This document shows, in pieces, positions 34,225 through 61,582 of a stretch of 64,000 bases of DNA. The stretch covers positions 186,038,084-186,102,083 of the forward strand of contig NC_135497.1 of assembly GCF_052857255.1 (NCBI RefSeq), in the 5' to 3' direction. The notes beneath the pieces were generated by a model. It was not told the DNA's origin. It saw only the letters and a program-made list of their open reading frames with translations, and did no database searches. The position numbers and the translations under genes were made by a program. The stretch comes from Amblyomma americanum (Eukaryota; Arthropoda; Arachnida; Ixodida; Ixodidae). Numbering within the stretch: position 1 is the stretch's first letter; the number at the start of each line of letters is the position of its first letter.

Positions 34225-35125
34225 TTGATTCAGAATCCCTTAGCGTGGTGTCCACAGAAACGGAGGGTAGGTGCTTTGGAAACCACGCGAGCTTTCGTGA
34301 TCTGAAAGCCCTATGGTTGGAGGCGGGAGCGATATTTCCGGCGAGGGCCTGGGGTAAACAGCTCTTTGTTTCTATAGCAGTTTAGCGTCAGCATCACCAG
34401 CTCTTAACGCGATAGCGGTAAAGGCCCCGTTCACCCGAAAATCCAGAGCCGATGTTCGTGTTTTCGGTGTCGTGAGTGAAAAATCGCAAGCTCTTGATTG
34501 CCCAGGTATTGAATGCCCAGGTATTTTTGGATGCAAAGTACAGAACGACCGTTTGCATATATGGTAATTAACCGACTTCGCTACCGCGTTATACCCTTAG
34601 GGCGGAGCTTAAGTGATCCTTCCAAGTTTTGCATGGCAGGTAGGAAAGCGCTTCCTGATGTCCCTGAGGGGCTCAAGTATGTCTCCGTAGTACGTTTGCA
34701 TTACAGGATAGGTTCCCACTTCGTCGACTACCGTTTGGTTTTATGACCGCGAGCTGTGGCGTTCGTGATTTGATTCCCGGTGTGTAGAGCCCATTTTAAT
34801 GTAAGTGGTTCTCAGCTGGTACCCCCATGGCGGAATATTTGGGAAGCCTTCTCGATGGGGCTACCGCTGGTGTAATTACGACTGATTGTCGGCGAGTCGA
34901 GGTTACTGTCAAGGATCTGTGCCATCTGTTTCCGTCGGCGACTGCGAGGATTTTCGTGGTCAAATAGCAGCCAGGTCGCGGCAGTGTAACGCGAAATTCG
35001 GCGACAACTCGTGCACTACTGGAGTGGAAACCGTTGCATTTTTATCGCCTTACCGTAATATCCGGTATACAGTCCGCACGCAGTGTATAGTCCGCAACGC
35101 ACAATTTTGGCTGCATATGGATTGT

Positions 35126-35452
35126 AAAACTTTTATTTCCAACAGTTTGAGAGGCTTTAGGCCCCTCGCCTAAACCACAGCCAGAATGTCCTGGCTTGTG
35201 GCGGCGTCTTCGGCCAGTTGTACGACCTTTGTCTGAATCATCAGATCGGTGCTGAATAGGAGAGCCTCCCATTGGTCAAGCGACAGAATTTTTTTCCCTC
35301 CAGGGGGCAAAAGGGCATTTCCAATATATATGGTTGAGATCCGCGTTGTGGTGACATAGCTTGCACACATTTGAATATTGTGACGGATAATAAAGACTAC
35401 ACATAACTGGGTTCTGGAATGTATGAGTCTGGAGACGGCTGATGAGAAAAAA
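35126..35452 (-). mobile_element. LINE 3' end fragment (unit 2)
   Basis: Counterpart of 15,799-16,125. Here one G fewer in a G run near 35,303 restores a longer frame through the zinc-knuckle part. Confidence 0.75.
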
Positions 35453-35746
35453 AATACTACTTTCCGCACTCGTTACATACACTATCAGAATCAGGCGTGC
35501 GAACAGCACATAAAATTATATTTGGCGCAGTTCAAGTATCACAAAACGTGGCAATAGAGTAACCGTCGCGAACTTTGTGCCACATTCAGCGATGCTGAAA
35601 AAGAAAAATGCTGTGCAGTGCATGTATACAGATGGTCCACAAAGCGCAAAATATGAATTTTTTAGCATGTATAACTCGCAGACTTATACCAGAAACAATA
35701 GTATATGTTACATAATTTCTGCCCTTCCCGCTAAAATAGCCGCTTG

Positions 35747-35747
<1 letters not shown>

Positions 35748-35810
<63 letters not shown>
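35748..35810. repeat. (TA)n microsatellite, 63 bp (unit 2)
   Basis: Same locus as 16,424-16,516, shorter. Confidence 0.98.
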
Positions 35811-35812
<2 letters not shown>

Positions 35813-36315
35813 AATTCTTTCTCAGTATCAGGAAATGCTAGGCATCTCATGGCAAGGAAATATGCTACAGATTAGAAATTACGACCTACACTGCGCTCAT
35901 CATCCTCGTCCGTAGCGTTTTCCTCGTTCCATTTACTGACAAGCACAAGGCACTCCGAGCGTATGCAAATTCTAAAGCTTCATTTCGGTAAGCACAACGA
36001 ATAAATGAGTCCGATAACATTTATTTACTTACATTCAACCGCATAAACGAACAGTTCGATCAGTGTTTAGTTTTTTTAACGGCAAGCTCATGATTCACTT
36101 AAAGATGACGAAGACGAGGTTTGCGACGTTCCGCGATGTGTTCATCTCTAAAAACTCAGATTTCCTTTAAATAATATAAGGCACACTTTTTACGCACTTC
36201 TTGGCCTTCGCCGGATTCTGAGCTGATCCCTCTTTATGGGAGTGTCATTAACCTTGCGAGACCAACGACAACCAAAGACGGTTGACCACAAATCACCTAC
36301 TCCTTCAGTGCAGAT

Positions 36316-36628
36316 GTCCGCCGCGGTGACTCAGTGGTTAGGGCGCTCGACTACTGGTCCGGAGTTCCCGGGTTCGAACCCGACCGCGGCGGCTGCGTTT
36401 TTATGGAGGAAAAACGCTAAGGCGCTCGTGTGCTGTGCGATGTCAGTGCACGTTAAAGAACCCCAGGTGGCCGAAATTATTCCGGAGCCCTCCACTACGG
36501 CACCTATTCATTTCTTCTTTCACTCCCTCCTTTATTCCTTCCCTTACGGCGCGGTTCAGGTGTCCAACGATATATGAGACAGATACTGCGCCATTTTCTT
36601 TCCCCCAAGAAACCAATTATTATTATTA
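36316..36628 (+). mobile_element. Full-length Ruka-like SINE (unit 2)
   Basis: Same insertion as 17,021-17,333, inherited by duplication. The flanking target duplication is retained. Confidence 0.93.
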
Positions 36629-37295
36629 TTCAGCGCAGATCGGGTTTGGGGTAGGTGTCGCATTTGTCAATATACCAGCGCAAAATGTAAGCCCATGTTA
36701 CGGCAGAAGGGAAGACATCACGACAAATCCATTGCTCTCCTCACTGTAGTCGCGTCTATTTTTGTGTACTCACTTCGTGTTTACAATGCGTGAGTATCGT
36801 TACAACTGATCCTGGTTGGACGAGCGTAATGGAAACGCCTGCTAGATGCTGCGGGCATCTTGGAAGCCTAAACGCGAGAAGCAACGCGCAAGCTGTGCAA
36901 CATACTCTGAAAAGCTGTTAAAATTGTATGTACTGAATTTCGCGAGATAGGGGTCACAGTCATGTTCTCACAAAAAAAATCCTCAGCATAATTAATCCAG
37001 TTAATGAACAATTTCGAGCGTAAGGAGGCCCGTACCAAATCGCACTCAGCTTGCCACCCTTACAAATGCTGGTAAGGAATTGTCTGTTTTGCTTCTGGGG
37101 CCTGATGTTTAATTCACAGGAAGTTATTTTAAACACCTGTTTTGATGCACAGCACGGGGAAGGCGCAAATGCAACCATTTTTCGCTTAATTTTGTACACT
37201 AGGTATGCGGATATCCATGGCTATTGAGGAAGGCTCCAATTTTGTTCCTCTTACGTTATGTTAAGGTCTGTTTACACAATGAACCCCATATCGTA

Positions 37296-37535
37296 GACGC
37301 CGCAGTGCCTTTGGCGGTCGTCTGCTGATACCAAGGTCGCCAGTTCGATTTCTGCCATGGCGGCCATATTTCGATGGAGGCGTAATACAAAAATACCCGT
37401 GTGCGGCAGCGACAAGTGGCGCATGTTAAAGATCCCCATTTGGGCTAAATTATTCTGCAGCCCTCCACTACGGTGTTCCTCACACCCCATGTGTCGGTTC
37501 GAGACGTTAAAGTCGACAATTACAAAAAATAAAAT
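37296..37535 (+). mobile_element. Old diverged SINE-like sequence (unit 2)
   Basis: Counterpart of 18,001-18,240. Confidence 0.55.
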
Positions 37536-38209
37536 CTGGAGACCAGTTTTTGTGTCGCGAAACAGGCTTCGCGTGGCGTTCTACTTTCTGTTCGTAATGA
37601 TCGCGCCTGGCCCGTATCTGGCCTGGCCCCGGTTGATGATGATGATAATGATGATGATTTTGTCCTCTGGTTGAATGGTACGTACCCACGGTGGGGGATT
37701 GGACAGGTTACATTGGCCCCGGTTATCTGCGCACCAGGGGTTCCAGCAGAAATTCCGATATCCTTTCTTCTGACGGCGGACCCCGGATCCTTGGCTGCCA
37801 TGTTGGTGAACGTCGCACAGTGAAATGTGATGCGCATGTCTAATCCTGTTATCAGCACCTGTGATGCTGGAGGTCAGAGCAAGCGGCTGTAAGTGGATTA
37901 GGCATACGCACGGCCTGTCGCCGTGCTACGTTCACCAACATCAGACAATTGTCCGCGGGCAGTGTGCATACCTAACGCACCGAAAGCAGAACGCAACCCG
38001 GACCAAGGAACGGCAAGAGGCCCGTATTGTGAATCCACATTTACTAAAGAATTCCATGATCCATCAAAAGTATTGATCATTATACCTAGTAAAATCACTG
38101 CCCGGATGAACAATTTCTGCGCAAATTGTCTGTGTTAATAGCTTGCTGTTCACCAGGAATATATTGGCACATAGCCACCCAATCTGAACCTGGCAACGTT
38201 TGGCAGAAG

Positions 38210-38570
38210 GTTAGGTGGGTGGATGAGATTAAGAGGTTTGCAGGCATAAGGTGGGTGCAGCTGGCAAAGGACAGGAATAACTGGAGAGCCATGGGAGAAG
38301 CCTTTGACCTGCAGTGAGCGTAGTCGGGCTGAAGACAGCGATGATGATAATGACCCACCCAAACCCCCAACCCAACCTCCCATACCCACACCCAACCCCT
38401 TCCTCCCAATGGGAAGCCACTGTTTCGAGAGCACAAACCAGGATGACCAGCGCAGACTGATCGACCAGGCAAGCCCGATTGGAACAGATAATGAGGCCCT
38501 GGACTCAGGTCTCTAACCTCTTGTGGCTACAGTCAGGCTGCTGCTGCTGCTAATGATGATGAAATAAAGT
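38210..38570 (+). mobile_element. Two stacked LINE 3' ends (unit 2)
   Basis: Counterpart of 18,915-19,275. Confidence 0.6.
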
Positions 38571-38847
38571 TTTCCAATTAGTCGGTAACATTCAAACTTT
38601 AGAACCGACCGCACGCGCACAAATCGAAAGGTTAGAAAAGTGAAAAAATTATGCTGCAGAATGCACGTTAGTTCTTTCGAGCGAAACCAATTCCAAGCAC
38701 AGAGAAAAGAAAGTAGAAGAGGCCGAGTTTGCCCCTGCAGCCAGTTGAGAGAACCCCGTTGTGCCGGAAGCTTTGCGATACGAAAAATAGTTCGCGTTGT
38801 ACGGCGCATATCGTTTACACGGCATGCTGTACGTGAACTGAAGGTCT

Positions 38848-38856
38848 TATATATAA
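38848..38856 (+). promoter_or_regulatory. TATA-like box, beta-tubulin copy 2
   Basis: TATATATAA at the same distance from the start codon as in copy 1. Confidence 0.5.
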
Positions 38857-39052
38857 GCTCTGAAACGCATTTACTATGGCAGGAACAGGCTGCGGCACTA
38901 CTTTATGCGCTATTGAGTCGACACGCGTACACATAGGAACAGAGTTGAGGAAGAAGTGAGCGTTGATGCGGCGCAAGGCTACAAATGCGTGGACCATTGA
39001 CCCGGGCAGGCAGTCGGCATCTTGACAGCTGAGTCTCGGAGTGGCATCGAAC

Positions 39053-52661
<13,609 letters not shown>

Positions 52662-52694
52662 TTTGTGTGCAGTGCTTTTTTTCTTTCGGTTTAC

Positions 52695-52700
52695 AATAAA
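52695..52700 (+). terminator. Poly(A) signal, tubulin copy 2
   Basis: AATAAA 33 bases after the stop codon, followed by GTGTTTGTTTGTCGTGG. Confidence 0.8.
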
Positions 52701-54406
52701 GTGTTTGTTTGTCGTGGATCCTTTTTTTGAGCCAGGTGCTTGTGCACTTTAGTATGTCGTAGGCCCGGACTGCGTCACAAGGATGGTCACGAAAAGCAGC
52801 TAAACCTTACTGTATTGCAATGTGCGCACATCTGTAAATAGCAGTGTGACCGCCGTTTTCGGCATTTTGACGAAACTCTAAAATCTGTTAAAATCTTCTC
52901 ATCGAACCGCTTTTAGAGCGAACGCAAGGTGATCAAGGAAAACTAGTTTTGATGAGCTATTATTGGTCTCGGATACTTCCTGTCTGATGATGTGGCAAAT
53001 TCTCTGTGCTGTCGAAACTGATATGACAAGAGCCGGTTTTTAGAACATCGCTACGGAGAATACATTTTGCTTATTCTCAGTGTTACTTGACTGAGGTTAT
53101 TTGGCATATTATCTAGCCATCTTTTGTCTCATATTTTTACGATTTATAACAACAATTTCAGTGACGGGATCTTCGTCAATACTAGGACGATCGAATCACT
53201 TTCCTTGAGAGACTCTTCTACTTGAGGCAAGGAAAACACGTTGAGAAGACGCCCACATCACATCAAGTAGCATTTGAGGCTGCTTGACCAATTCATTGTT
53301 CAGCGATAGTCTAGCTCCTCGGGGCTGCTGAACCTGTAGCGATCTAACCACAAGGCCCATATCTCGTCCTTCTGTGAGCGGCATAGCCCTAACCCGGGAC
53401 GCAGCGCAAAAAGGTTCGTCGTCAAAGGCTTTGGCGATTCGCCACTGTGAGGAGCCCTCAACCCTTAATACTCAACGAACATTGTCCGTGTTGAATTCTG
53501 CGCTATTGATTCAGAATCCCTTAGCGTGGTGTCCACAGAAACGGAGGGTAGGTGCTTTGGAAACCACGCGAGCTTTCGTGATCTGAAAGCCCTATGGTTG
53601 GAGGCGGGAGCGATATTTCCGGCGAGGGCCTGGGGTAAACAGCTCTTTGTTTCTATAGCAGTTTAGCGTCAGCATCACCAGCTCTTAACGCGATAGCGGT
53701 AAAGGCCCCGTTCACCCGAAAATCCAGAGCCGATGTTCGTGTTTTCGGTGTCGTGAGTGAAAAATCGCAAGCTCTTGATTGCCCAGGTATTGAATGCCCA
53801 GGTATTTTTGGATGCAAAGTACAGAACGACCGTTTGCATATATGGTAATTAACCGACTTCGCTACCGCGTTATACCCTTAGGGCGGAGCTTAAGTGATCC
53901 TTCCAAGTTTTGCATGGCAGGTAGGAAAGCGCTTCCTGATGTCCCTGAGGGGCTCAAGTATGTCTCCGTAGTACGTTTGCATTACAGGATAGGTTCCCAC
54001 TTCGTCGACTACCGTTTGGTTTTATGACCGCGAGCTGTGGCGTTCGTGATTTGATTCCCGGTGTGTAGAGCCCATTTTAATGTAAGTGGTTCTCAGCTGG
54101 TACCCCCATGGCGGAATATTTGGGAAGCCTTCTCGATGGGGCTACCGCTGGTGTAATTACGACTGATTGTCGGCGAGTCGAGGTTACTGTCAAGGATCTG
54201 TGCCATCTGTTTCCGTCGGCGACTGCGAGGATTTTCGTGGTCAAATAGCAGCCAGGTCGCGGCAGTGTAACGCGAAATTCGGCGACAACTCGTGCACTAC
54301 TGGAGGGGAAACCGTTGCATTTTTATCGCCTTACCGTAATATCCGGTATACAGTCCGCATGCAGTGTATAGTCCGCAACGCAAAATTTTGGCTGCATATG
54401 GATTGT

Positions 54407-54735
54407 AAAACTTTTATTTCCAACAGTTTGAGAGGCTTTAGGCCCCTCGCCTAAACCACAGCCAGAATGTCCTGGCTTGTGGCGGCGTCTTCGGCCAGTT
54501 GTACGACCTTTGTCTGAATCATCAGATCGGTGCTGAATAGGAGAGCCTCCCATTGGTCAAGCGACAGAATTTTTTTCCCTCCAGGGGGGCAAAAGGGCAT
54601 TTCCAATATATATTTTTGAGATCCGCGTTGTGGTGACATAGCTTCCACACATTTTAATATTGTGACGGATAATAAAGACTACACATACCTGGGTTCTGGA
54701 ATGTATGAGTCTGGAGACGGCTGAAGAGAAAAAAA
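54407..54735 (-). mobile_element. LINE 3' end fragment (unit 3)
   Basis: Counterpart of 15,799-16,125 with a few private substitutions. Confidence 0.75.
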
Positions 54736-55031
54736 ATACTACACTTTCCGCACTCGTTACATACACTATCAGAATCAGGCGTGCGAACAGCACATAAAAT
54801 TATATTTGGCGCAGTTCAAGTATCACAAAACGTGGCAATAGAGTAACCGTCGCGAACTTTGTGCCACATTCAGCGATGCTGAAAAAGAAAAATGCTGTGC
54901 AGTGCATGTATACAGATGGTCCGCAAAGCGCAAAATATGAATTTTTTAGCATGTATAACTCGCAGACTTATACCAGAAACAATAGTATATGTTACATAAT
55001 TTCTGCCCTTCCCGCTAAAATGGCCGCTTGC

Positions 55032-55056
55032 TATATACATATATATATATATATAT
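55032..55056. repeat. (TA)n microsatellite, 25 bp, interrupted (unit 3)
   Basis: Same locus as 16,424-16,516, contracted and with one C interruption. Confidence 0.97.
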
Positions 55057-55561
55057 CAAATTCTTTCTCAGTATCAGGAAATGCTAGGCATCTCATGGCA
55101 AGGAAATATGCTACAGATTAGAAATTACGACCTACACTGCGCTCATCATCCTCGTCCGTAGCGTTTTCCTTGTTCCATTTACTGACAAGCACAAGGCACC
55201 CGGAGCGTATGCAAATTCTAAAGCTTCATTTCGGTAAGCACAACGAATGAATGAGTCAGATAACATTTATTTACTTACATTCAACCGCATAAACGAACAG
55301 TTCGATCAGTGTTTAGTTTTTTTAACGGCAAGCTCATGATTCACTTAAAGATGACGAAGACGAGGTTTGCGACGTTCCGCGATGTGTTCATCTCTAAAAA
55401 CTCAGATTTCCTTTAAATAATATAAGGCACACTTTTTACGCACTTCTTGGCCTTCGCCGGATTCTGAGCTGATCCCTCTTTATGGGAGTGTCATTAACCT
55501 TGCGAGACCAACGACAACCAAAGACGGTTGACCACAAATCACCTACTCCTTCAGTGCAGAT

Positions 55562-55874
55562 GTCCGCCGCGGTGACTCAGTGGTTAGGGCGCTCGACTAC
55601 TGATCCGGAGTTCCCGGGTTCGAACCCGACCGCGGCGGCTGCGTTTTTATGGAGGAAAAACGCTAAGGCGCTCGTGTGCTGTGCGATGTCAGTGCACGTT
55701 AAAGAACCCCAGGTGGCCGAAATTATTCCGGAGCCCTCCACTACGGCACCTATTCATTTCTTCTTTCACTCCCTCCTTTATTCCTTCCCTTACGGCGCGG
55801 TTCAGGTGTCCAACGATATATGAGACAGATACTGCGCCATTTTCTTTCCCCCAAGAAACCAATTATTATTATTA
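55562..55874 (+). mobile_element. Full-length Ruka-like SINE (unit 3)
   Basis: Same insertion as in units 1 and 2. Confidence 0.93.
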
Positions 55875-56542
55875 TTCAGCGCAGATCGGGTTTGGGGTAG
55901 GTGTCGCATTTGTAAATATACCAGCGCAAAATGTAAGCCCATGTTACGGCAGAAGGGAAGACATCACGACAAATCCATTGCTCTCCTCACTGTAGTCGCG
56001 TCTATTTTTGTGTACTCACTTCGTGTTTACAATGCGTGAGTATCGTTACAACTGATCCTGGTTGGACGAGCGTAATGGAAACGCCTGCTAGATGCTGCGG
56101 GCATCTTGGAAGCCTAAACGCGAGAAGCAACGCGCAAGCTGTGCAACATACTCTGAAAAGCTGTTAAAATTGTATGTACTGAATTTCGCGAGATAGGGGT
56201 CACAGTCATGTTCTCACAAAAAAAAATCCTCAGCATAATTAATCCAGTTAATGAACAATTTCGAGCGTAAGGAGGCCCGTACCAAATCGCACTCAGCTTG
56301 CCACCCTTACAAATGCTGGTAAGGAATTGTCTGTTTTGCTTCTGGGGCCTGATGTTTAATTCACAGGAAGTTATTTTAAACACCTGTTTTGATGCACAGC
56401 ACGGGGAAGGCGCAAATGCAACCATTTTTCGCTTAATTTTGTACACTAGGTATGCGGATATCCATGGCTATTGAGGAAGGCTCCAATTTTGTTCCTCTTA
56501 CGTTATGTTAAGGTCTGTTTACACAATGAACCCCATATCGTA

Positions 56543-56782
56543 GACGCCGCAGTGCCTTTGGCGGTCGTCTGCTGATACCAAGGTCGCCAGTTCGATTTCT
56601 GCCATGGCGGCCATATTTCGATGGAGGCGTAATACAAAAATACCCGTGTGCGGCAGCGACAAGTGGCGCATGTTAAAGATCCCCATTTGGGCTAAATTAT
56701 TCTGCAGCCCTCCACTACGGTGTTCCTCACACCCCATGTGTCGGTTCGAGACGTTAAAGTCGACAATTACAAAAAATAAAAT
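56543..56782 (+). mobile_element. Old diverged SINE-like sequence (unit 3)
   Basis: Counterpart of 18,001-18,240. Confidence 0.55.
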
Positions 56783-57456
56783 CTGGAGACCAGTTTTTGT
56801 GTCGCGAAACAGGCTTCGCGTGGCGTTCTACTTTCTGTTCGTAATGATCGCGCCTGGCCCGTATCTGGCCTGGCCCCGGTTGATGATGATGATAATGATG
56901 ATGATTTTGTCCTCTGGTTGAATGGTACGTACCCACGGTGGGGGATTGGACAGGTTACATTGGCCCCGGTTATCTGCGCACCAGGGGTTCCAGCAGAAAT
57001 TCCGATATCCTTTCTTCTGACGGCGGACCCCGGATCCTTGGCTGCCATGTTGGTGAACGTCGCACAGTGAAATGTGATGCGCATGTCTAATCCTGTTATC
57101 AGCACCTGTGATGCTGGAGGTCAGAGCAAGCGGCTGTAAGTGGATTAGGCATACGCACGGCCTGTCGCCGTGCTACGTTCACCAACATCAGACAATTGTC
57201 CGCGGGCAGTGTGCATACCTAACGCACCGAAAGCAGAACGCAACCCGGACCAAGGAACGGCAAGAGGCCCGTATTGTGAATCCACATTTACTAAAGAATT
57301 CCATGATCCATCAAAAGTATTGATCATTATACCTAGTAAAATCACTGCCCGGATGAACAATTTCTGCGCAAATTGTCTGTGTTAATAGCTTGCTGTTCAC
57401 CAGGAATATATTGGCACATAGCCACCCAATCTGAACCTGGCAACGTTTGGCAGAAG

Positions 57457-57817
57457 GTTAGGTGGGTGGATGAGATTAAGAGGTTTGCAGGCATAAGGTG
57501 GGTGCAGCTGGCAAAGGACAGGAATAACTGGAGAGCCATGGGAGAAGCCTTTGACCTGCAGTGAGCGTAGTCGGGCTGAAGACAGCGATGATGATAATGA
57601 CCCACCCAAACCCCCAACCCAACCTCCCATACCCACACCCAACCCCTTCCTCCCAATGGGAAGCCACTGTTTCGAGAGCACAAACCAGGATGACCAGCGC
57701 AGACTGATCGACCAGGCAAGCCCGATTGGAACAGATAATGAGGCCCTGGACTCCGGTCTCTAACCTCTTGTGGCTACAGTCAGGCTGCTGCTGCTGCTAA
57801 TGATGATGAAATAAAGT
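57457..57817 (+). mobile_element. Two stacked LINE 3' ends (unit 3)
   Basis: Counterpart of 18,915-19,275. Confidence 0.6.
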
Positions 57818-58094
57818 TTTCCAATTGGTCGGTAACATTCAAACTTTAGAACCGACCGCACGCGCACAAATCGAAAGGTTAGAAAAGTGAAAAAATTATG
57901 CTGCAGAATGCACGTTAGTTCTTTCGAGCAAAACCAATTCCAAGCACAGAGAAAAGAAAGTAGAAGAGGCCGAGTTTGCCCCTGCAGCCAGTTGAGAGAA
58001 CCCCGTTGTGCCGGAAGCTTTGCGATACGAAAAATAGTTCGCGTTGTACGGCGCATATCGTTTACACGGCATCCTGTACGTGAACTGAAGGTCT

Positions 58095-58103
58095 TATATA
58101 TAA
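58095..58103 (+). promoter_or_regulatory. TATA-like box, beta-tubulin copy 3
   Basis: TATATATAA at the same distance from the start codon as in copy 1. Confidence 0.5.
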
Positions 58104-58299
58104 GCTCTGAAACGCATTTACTATGGCAGGAACAGGCTGCGGCACTACTTTATGCGCTATTGAGTCGACACGCGTACACATAGGAACAGAGTTGAGGAAG
58201 AAGTGAGCGTTGATGCGGCGCAAGGCTACAAATGCGTGGACCCTTGACCCGGGCAGGCAGTCGGCATCTTGACAGCTGAGTCTCGGAGTGGCATCGAAC

Positions 58300-59697
58300 A
58301 TGCGCGAGATAGTCCACATCCAGACAGGCCAGTGTGGCAACCAGATTGGGGCGAAGGTAAGCCACCTCTACCACCTCGTGGGTTATTTCACGGCTCAGGG
58401 GATCGCGGTTGCCATTCGCTCCCAGTGCCGGTCGCGGCGCGTTTTACGTTGGTGATTACGTTGCGTCCTAAACGCCACGTACTAGAATCTCGTTTCAGGA
58501 TACGGGCGAAAGCAATTGCCTGTGAAGCAGTCGCGGCTTTTACCAGACGTACCGCTTTCGTTCTAAGTTGTGGCCTCTTTGCGTTGGACAACGTTGAGCC
58601 CTAGCTAATGCTCATCGAATCTCCTGTTCTTGACAACTCCTTTCGCTCTGACCTTTTAATTACTGCTCGCGCTTTGAGAGCGTTGAGATATTTTTGTTGT
58701 TTTATGGCATATAGCTCAGACTTTATTCCCGGTTGTAAAAAAATTCGAGACAATCGGTCTTGGCGGAGAGGTGACATGGAACAGTTTTATGGCAAATGAC
58801 TGCCGCAAAGCGATCGGCGAAAATTCTTCGCCGGAATTTTTTTTCGCACGACCTAGTTTTCGCGTTTGATGCAATTCAAAGGCCTCAAGTGATCTTAGGC
58901 CCTGCCGGGTTTCCGCCATCAGCAAGACACATGGCAGGTGAGAATCGATGGCAGTTGACGAGTTGACTACAAAATCCAGTTGACAAGTGTAACTGTAGCA
59001 GTTATGTTGCTTTCGCTGTGAATTACATCCTCTAACTATGCTTTGACTGCCGCCACCGCGCGATGTGACGCCACTCTCATTACTGAATTCTTTTCCCGTC
59101 TGCAGTTTTGGGAGGTGATTTCCGATGAGCATGGCATCGATCCAAGCGGGGCGTACCATGGCGATTCGGACCTCCAGTTGGAGCGCATCAATGTCTACTA
59201 CAATGAGGCCTCCGGTACGCGTCTGGCTGTATTCCGGTTGATAATTTCACTTTGAAGCTTCCCCGTCGAGTTGATCTTGCTTTGCGGCTGTTTCGCACTG
59301 CTAATCATTACGGAAATTTGCCGGGCCGTTTGGCACATGACTTCAACAGAAGCAGCACGCGAAACACAAAACCGAACGCTGTGTGTATGGTTGTCTCTTA
59401 TTCTCGGTCCTGCCTTAATAGCGCTGTTTGTGCTGTTAAGCTTATATCTGGCCTGTCAATGGAGCTTCTTCAACGGCAGGCCTTTGCTCTTCAAGCTTTA
59501 AATTCTACAACCGATCGCGCAAATCTAGTTAGGTCAAAGTGCAACGTCTAGTGACCTCTTCTCCTTGCGGCATGTTATGTTAGGCCATAGCAGCTTTTCA
59601 GGTTGCATTGCCACAAGTACCGCAGGGATTAGCTTGAAGGTTCTTGACCAAAGCATTTTTTTCATAGGCAATGAATGTTCACAACGCGAATGAGTTT

Positions 59698-59732
<35 letters not shown>

Positions 59733-60757
59733 TGGTATTGGGGGAAGGAAATGGCGCAGTGTCGGTCTCATATATCGGCGGACACTTGAACCGCGCCGCA
59801 AGGGAAGGCATAAAGGTGGGAGTGAAAGAAGAAAGGAAGAGAGAGGTGCCGTAGTGGAGTGCTCCAGAATAATTTCGACCACCTGGGGATCTTTAACGTG
59901 CTCTGACATCGCAAAGCACACGGGCGCCTTAGCGTTTTTCCTCCATAAAAACGCAGCCGCCGCGGTCGGGTTCGAACCCGGGTTCTGAATTCCCTCGTCA
60001 GGTTTGACGAGGACATAGTCCGTCTCCCCTCTACTACGTTTCCTTTTGCTACAGTGAGTTTGTAAGGAGTTTTTAATTCTATGTTGGCTAATACCGCCGC
60101 TGTGCTTCATTTGGAAGGGGCTCGCTCATGACATCCATGATTTGGCGGACGCATTTCTATGGAGGCGAGATCATAAAGAGCCGTGTGTTCTGCGATCTTA
60201 TTGCGCGTAAAGTAACCCGAGGTGGTACAAATTTATCCAGAGGCCGGCACTACTGCGTTGATGACAACCCATGTACAGTATTCGGAATGTTAATCCCATA
60301 TAGGACACCGTAAGTTTAGTAATACGAAACAGATTCGAAACCGGAGTCGCAACAGGACGTTAATGTAGTGACATCATTTTGATCCATCTCAATTTATCTA
60401 TCATTTCACCTTCTGTTTTTCTGCTGTAAGATATTTAAATATTTTATTATTAAATATAACTGGATCTGCTGTTTAAAGGCCGGGAGGTGGCGCAAGAACC
60501 TAGTAGTGCCGCTTTTATTTGCTATGACACCTACAGTTGGCGCGCTCCATTTTCATTTCTTTAACTGGCTTTGTTGTGACGCAGGTACTTGAACTAACTG
60601 CACGGTATCTTTGTTGCCGCTAAGTGATATTTGTTTTTTGTTTGAGGAGGTAAATACGTGCCTCGGGCCATCCTGGTTGACTTGGAGCCGGGAACCATGG
60701 ACGCCGTCCGCTCGGGACCGTTTGGACCACTCTTCCGGCCGGATAACTTTGTGTTCG
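58300..60757 (+). CDS. TUBB: Beta-tubulin, copy 3 (exons 1-3; rest beyond right edge)
   Basis: Exons 58,300-58,356, 59,106-59,214 and 60,647-60,757 encode residues 1-92 and the first base of codon 93, with the same splice sites as the other copies. These exons appear identical to copies 1 and 2 at every base. Exons 4-7 would begin about 5 kb beyond the window if the unit is complete, so whether this copy is intact and which tail it has cannot be seen. Confidence 0.93.
59699..59982 (-). mobile_element. (TAA)n tract plus head-truncated SINE (unit 3)
   Basis: Same insertion as 21,157-21,485. The TAA run here is 15 repeats (45 bases) shorter. Confidence 0.88.
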
Positions 60758-61274
60758 GTAAGGGGCTTCTCGGCTTAAAACCTACTACATAAACACATCC
60801 ACAAGAGCGCACAGTATAGACTAAACTTTAAAGCGTACAACTGGCTTAATTTGTACCCACATCCCTGTACGCACAGCGAATCCTCGCTCAGTATAATCCA
60901 GTCCGAGTAACAGTCAGTTTAATACAGCCACGCAATCAAGTACTTCGAGTTTGATCTATGGACATTCTCATCAGTTCCTTGCGAAACCTAGGCCGCCAAG
61001 ATTGAGACGCAAGCTTGGTGGTTCATCAAGAATGTAGTGCGCCGTGAAAAGAGCATATTACGAGAGAAGAAACACATGGGCCATTTCGAAAATAAAATGA
61101 ATTGGAATCGATGATATACAAGGCAAAAGCTGTCGGCGTTCAATGTGTTCATTAACGTGGACACCATTCTAGACGCTTAAGGTAGTGCGTAAACTGGCTC
61201 CCCGGGTCAGTGGACGTTTCACTCGCCCTTCGAGGTACGTGACGATGGTGAAGACATGTGGGCTGCATACATTA

Positions 61275-61582
61275 ATATTAATTGGTTTTTGGGGAAAGGA
61301 AATGGCGCAGTATCTGTCTAATATATCGTTGGACACCTGAACCGCGCTGTAAGGGAAGGGATAAGGGTGGGAGTTAAGAAAGGAAGAAAGAGGTGCCGTA
61401 GTGGAGGGCTCCGGAATAATTTCGACCACCTGGGGATCTTTAACGTGCACTGAAATCGCACAGCCTACGGGCGCCTTAGCGTTTTGCCTCAGTAAAAACG
61501 CAGCCGCCACGGTCGTGTTCGAACCCGGGAACTCCGGAGCAGTAGCTGAGCGCCCTAACCACTGAGTCATCGCGGCGGGTCT
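61275..61582 (-). mobile_element. Full-length Ruka-like SINE (unit 3)
   Basis: Same insertion as 22,781-23,088 with its target duplication at 61,263-61,274 and 61,583-61,594. Confidence 0.93.
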
